From assembly GCA_016235225.1 (NCBI GenBank), contig JACRLS010000034.1:1-5360 (forward strand): a stretch of DNA of 5,360 bases. The letters are read 5' to 3'. The position numbers and the translations under genes are program-made. Shown here one piece after another: positions 4,718 to 5,360 of this stretch (its first letter is position 1; every line of letters starts with the position of its first letter). Origin of the DNA: Nitrospirota bacterium. GTDB taxonomy: Bacteria > Nitrospirota > Nitrospiria > Nitrospirales > Nitrospiraceae. Under the pieces are notes generated by a model. That model saw only the letters and a list, made by a program, of their open reading frames with translations. It did not search any database and was not told the origin of the DNA.

Positions 4718-5360
4718 TCAGTACCTGACCTGCAGTAGGTACAGCCCGTGGGGCGGGGCCGTATAGCCGGCAGCGCGGCGGTCCCGAGCGTTCAGGATGT
4801 CTTTGAGCGAGGCGGGGAGCCGCTTGCCCTGTCCGATCTCGACGAGCGTGCCGACGATGGCGCGGACCATCTGCTTGAGGAAGCGGTCGGCTTCGGCCTC
4901 GATCCTCACCTTCTCTCCATCCCGCAGGACATCCAGGCGCCTCACGTCACACCCCTGATCCTCGGCTTCTGAGCGGGGGCCTTCGAACGAGGAAAAATCA
5001 TGCTGTCCGAGCAGGGCCCGAGCGGCCTCCTGCATCGCCTGAACATCCAGCGGCCCATACAGATGCCAGGCACGGGCTCGATCCAGCGCCGACCGTTCCG
5101 GTCGGTTCAGGATGCGATACTCGTAGAGTTTGGCGCGCGCGGAATAGCGGGCGTGAAACTCATCGCCGACCGGCTCAGCCGCGCGGACTGCGATGTCCGG
5201 CGGCAGTCGGGCATTGAGTGCCCGGACCCATTCGGTTGGCGCCAACCCTTTGTCCGAGCGGAAGCTGAGCACCTGCCCCAGTGCATGAACGCCTGCATCC
5301 GTGCGCCCGGCGGCGACCACCGGGATGGCTATTTGGGTGATCGATTCGAGCGCAGTCTCG
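4718..5360 (-). CDS. truA: tRNA pseudouridine(38-40) synthase TruA, 5' partial
   Basis: Converts uridines 38-40 in the anticodon stem-loop of many tRNAs to pseudouridine. 213 residues are visible. The frame stays open past the GTG at 5320 to the right edge, with ETALESITQIAIPV upstream of the listed start, so that GTG is internal and about 40-60 N-terminal residues lie outside. Counting from the first visible residue (codon 5359-5357): GRTDAGVHALGQV at 18-30 carries the catalytic Asp21 (E. coli Asp60). FHARYSARAKLYEYRI at 68-83 includes the conserved Tyr79 (E. coli Tyr118 region). LLGQHDFSSF follows at 116-125, FLKQMVRAIVGTLVEIG at 160-176 is the conserved C-terminal helix, and GLYLLQVRY closes the protein. 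All expected motifs are present. It is convergent with the ispD-ispF-cysE run and followed by the PsiF-like gene after 94 bases. Confidence 0.96.
   Translation of the reverse strand, partial: ETALESITQIAIPVVAAGRTDAGVHALGQVLSFRSDKGLAPTEWVRALNARLPPDIAVRAAEPVGDEFHARYSARAKLYEYRILNRPERSALDRARAWHLYGPLDVQAMQEAARALLGQHDFSSFEGPRSEAEDQGCDVRRLDVLRDGEKVRIEAEADRFLKQMVRAIVGTLVEIGQGKRLPASLKDILNARDRRAAGYTAPPHGLYLLQVRY

Noticed and set aside
4721..4742. Inverted repeat GTACCT/AGGTAC at the end of truA, considered as a terminator or operator
   Set aside because: It lies within the last conserved truA codons (GLYLLQVRY and stop), has no following T-tract, and a 6-bp stem can arise by chance.

Overview
The window is a high-GC, tightly packed bacterial chromosomal segment. 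Gene content and protein style suggest Nitrospirota, probably Nitrospira or a close relative: a DegP/DegQ-type protease whose mature N-terminus is rich in Phe and Arg, a YacL-type PIN/TRAM membrane protein next to ispD-ispF, and an intergenic array of degenerate seven-base repeats. The taxonomic assignment is inference; no rRNA or other decisive marker is present.

Layout. Positions 1-1259 (+) hold the 3' part of an HtrA/Deg periplasmic serine protease, cut by the left edge. Positions 1312-4252 (+) hold a four-gene run: a PIN/TRAM protein with four predicted membrane segments, ispD, ispF and a short-form cysE. The PIN/TRAM gene and ispD overlap by 8 bases, and ispF and cysE are 9 bases apart. 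Between ispD and ispF lies a spacer of 186 bases filled largely with seven-base repeats in inverted arms. After cysE comes a convergent intergenic region (4253-4365) with two hairpins. On the minus strand follow a small two-repeat PsiF-like protein (4366-4623) and the 3' part of truA (4718-5360), cut by the right edge.

How the genes relate. IspD and IspF catalyse steps three and five of the MEP (non-mevalonate) isoprenoid pathway. CysE makes O-acetylserine, the acceptor for sulfide in cysteine synthesis. The order PIN/TRAM-ispD-ispF-cysE matches the Bacillus subtilis yacL-ispD-ispF-gltX-cysE cluster without gltX, so this is an old conserved neighbourhood rather than a recent accessory acquisition. 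TruA modifies tRNA anticodon arms. The PsiF-like gene is probably an exported small Cys-rich protein of unknown function, but its start and signal peptide are unclear.

Most of the window is ordinary core genome. I see no mobile element, CRISPR array, tRNA/rRNA or clearly new multi-gene system. The most unusual structure is the palindromic seven-base-periodic spacer at about 3015-3216. After it come the divergent nucleotide-binding loop of IspF and the PsiF-like gene that seems to lack a signal peptide.
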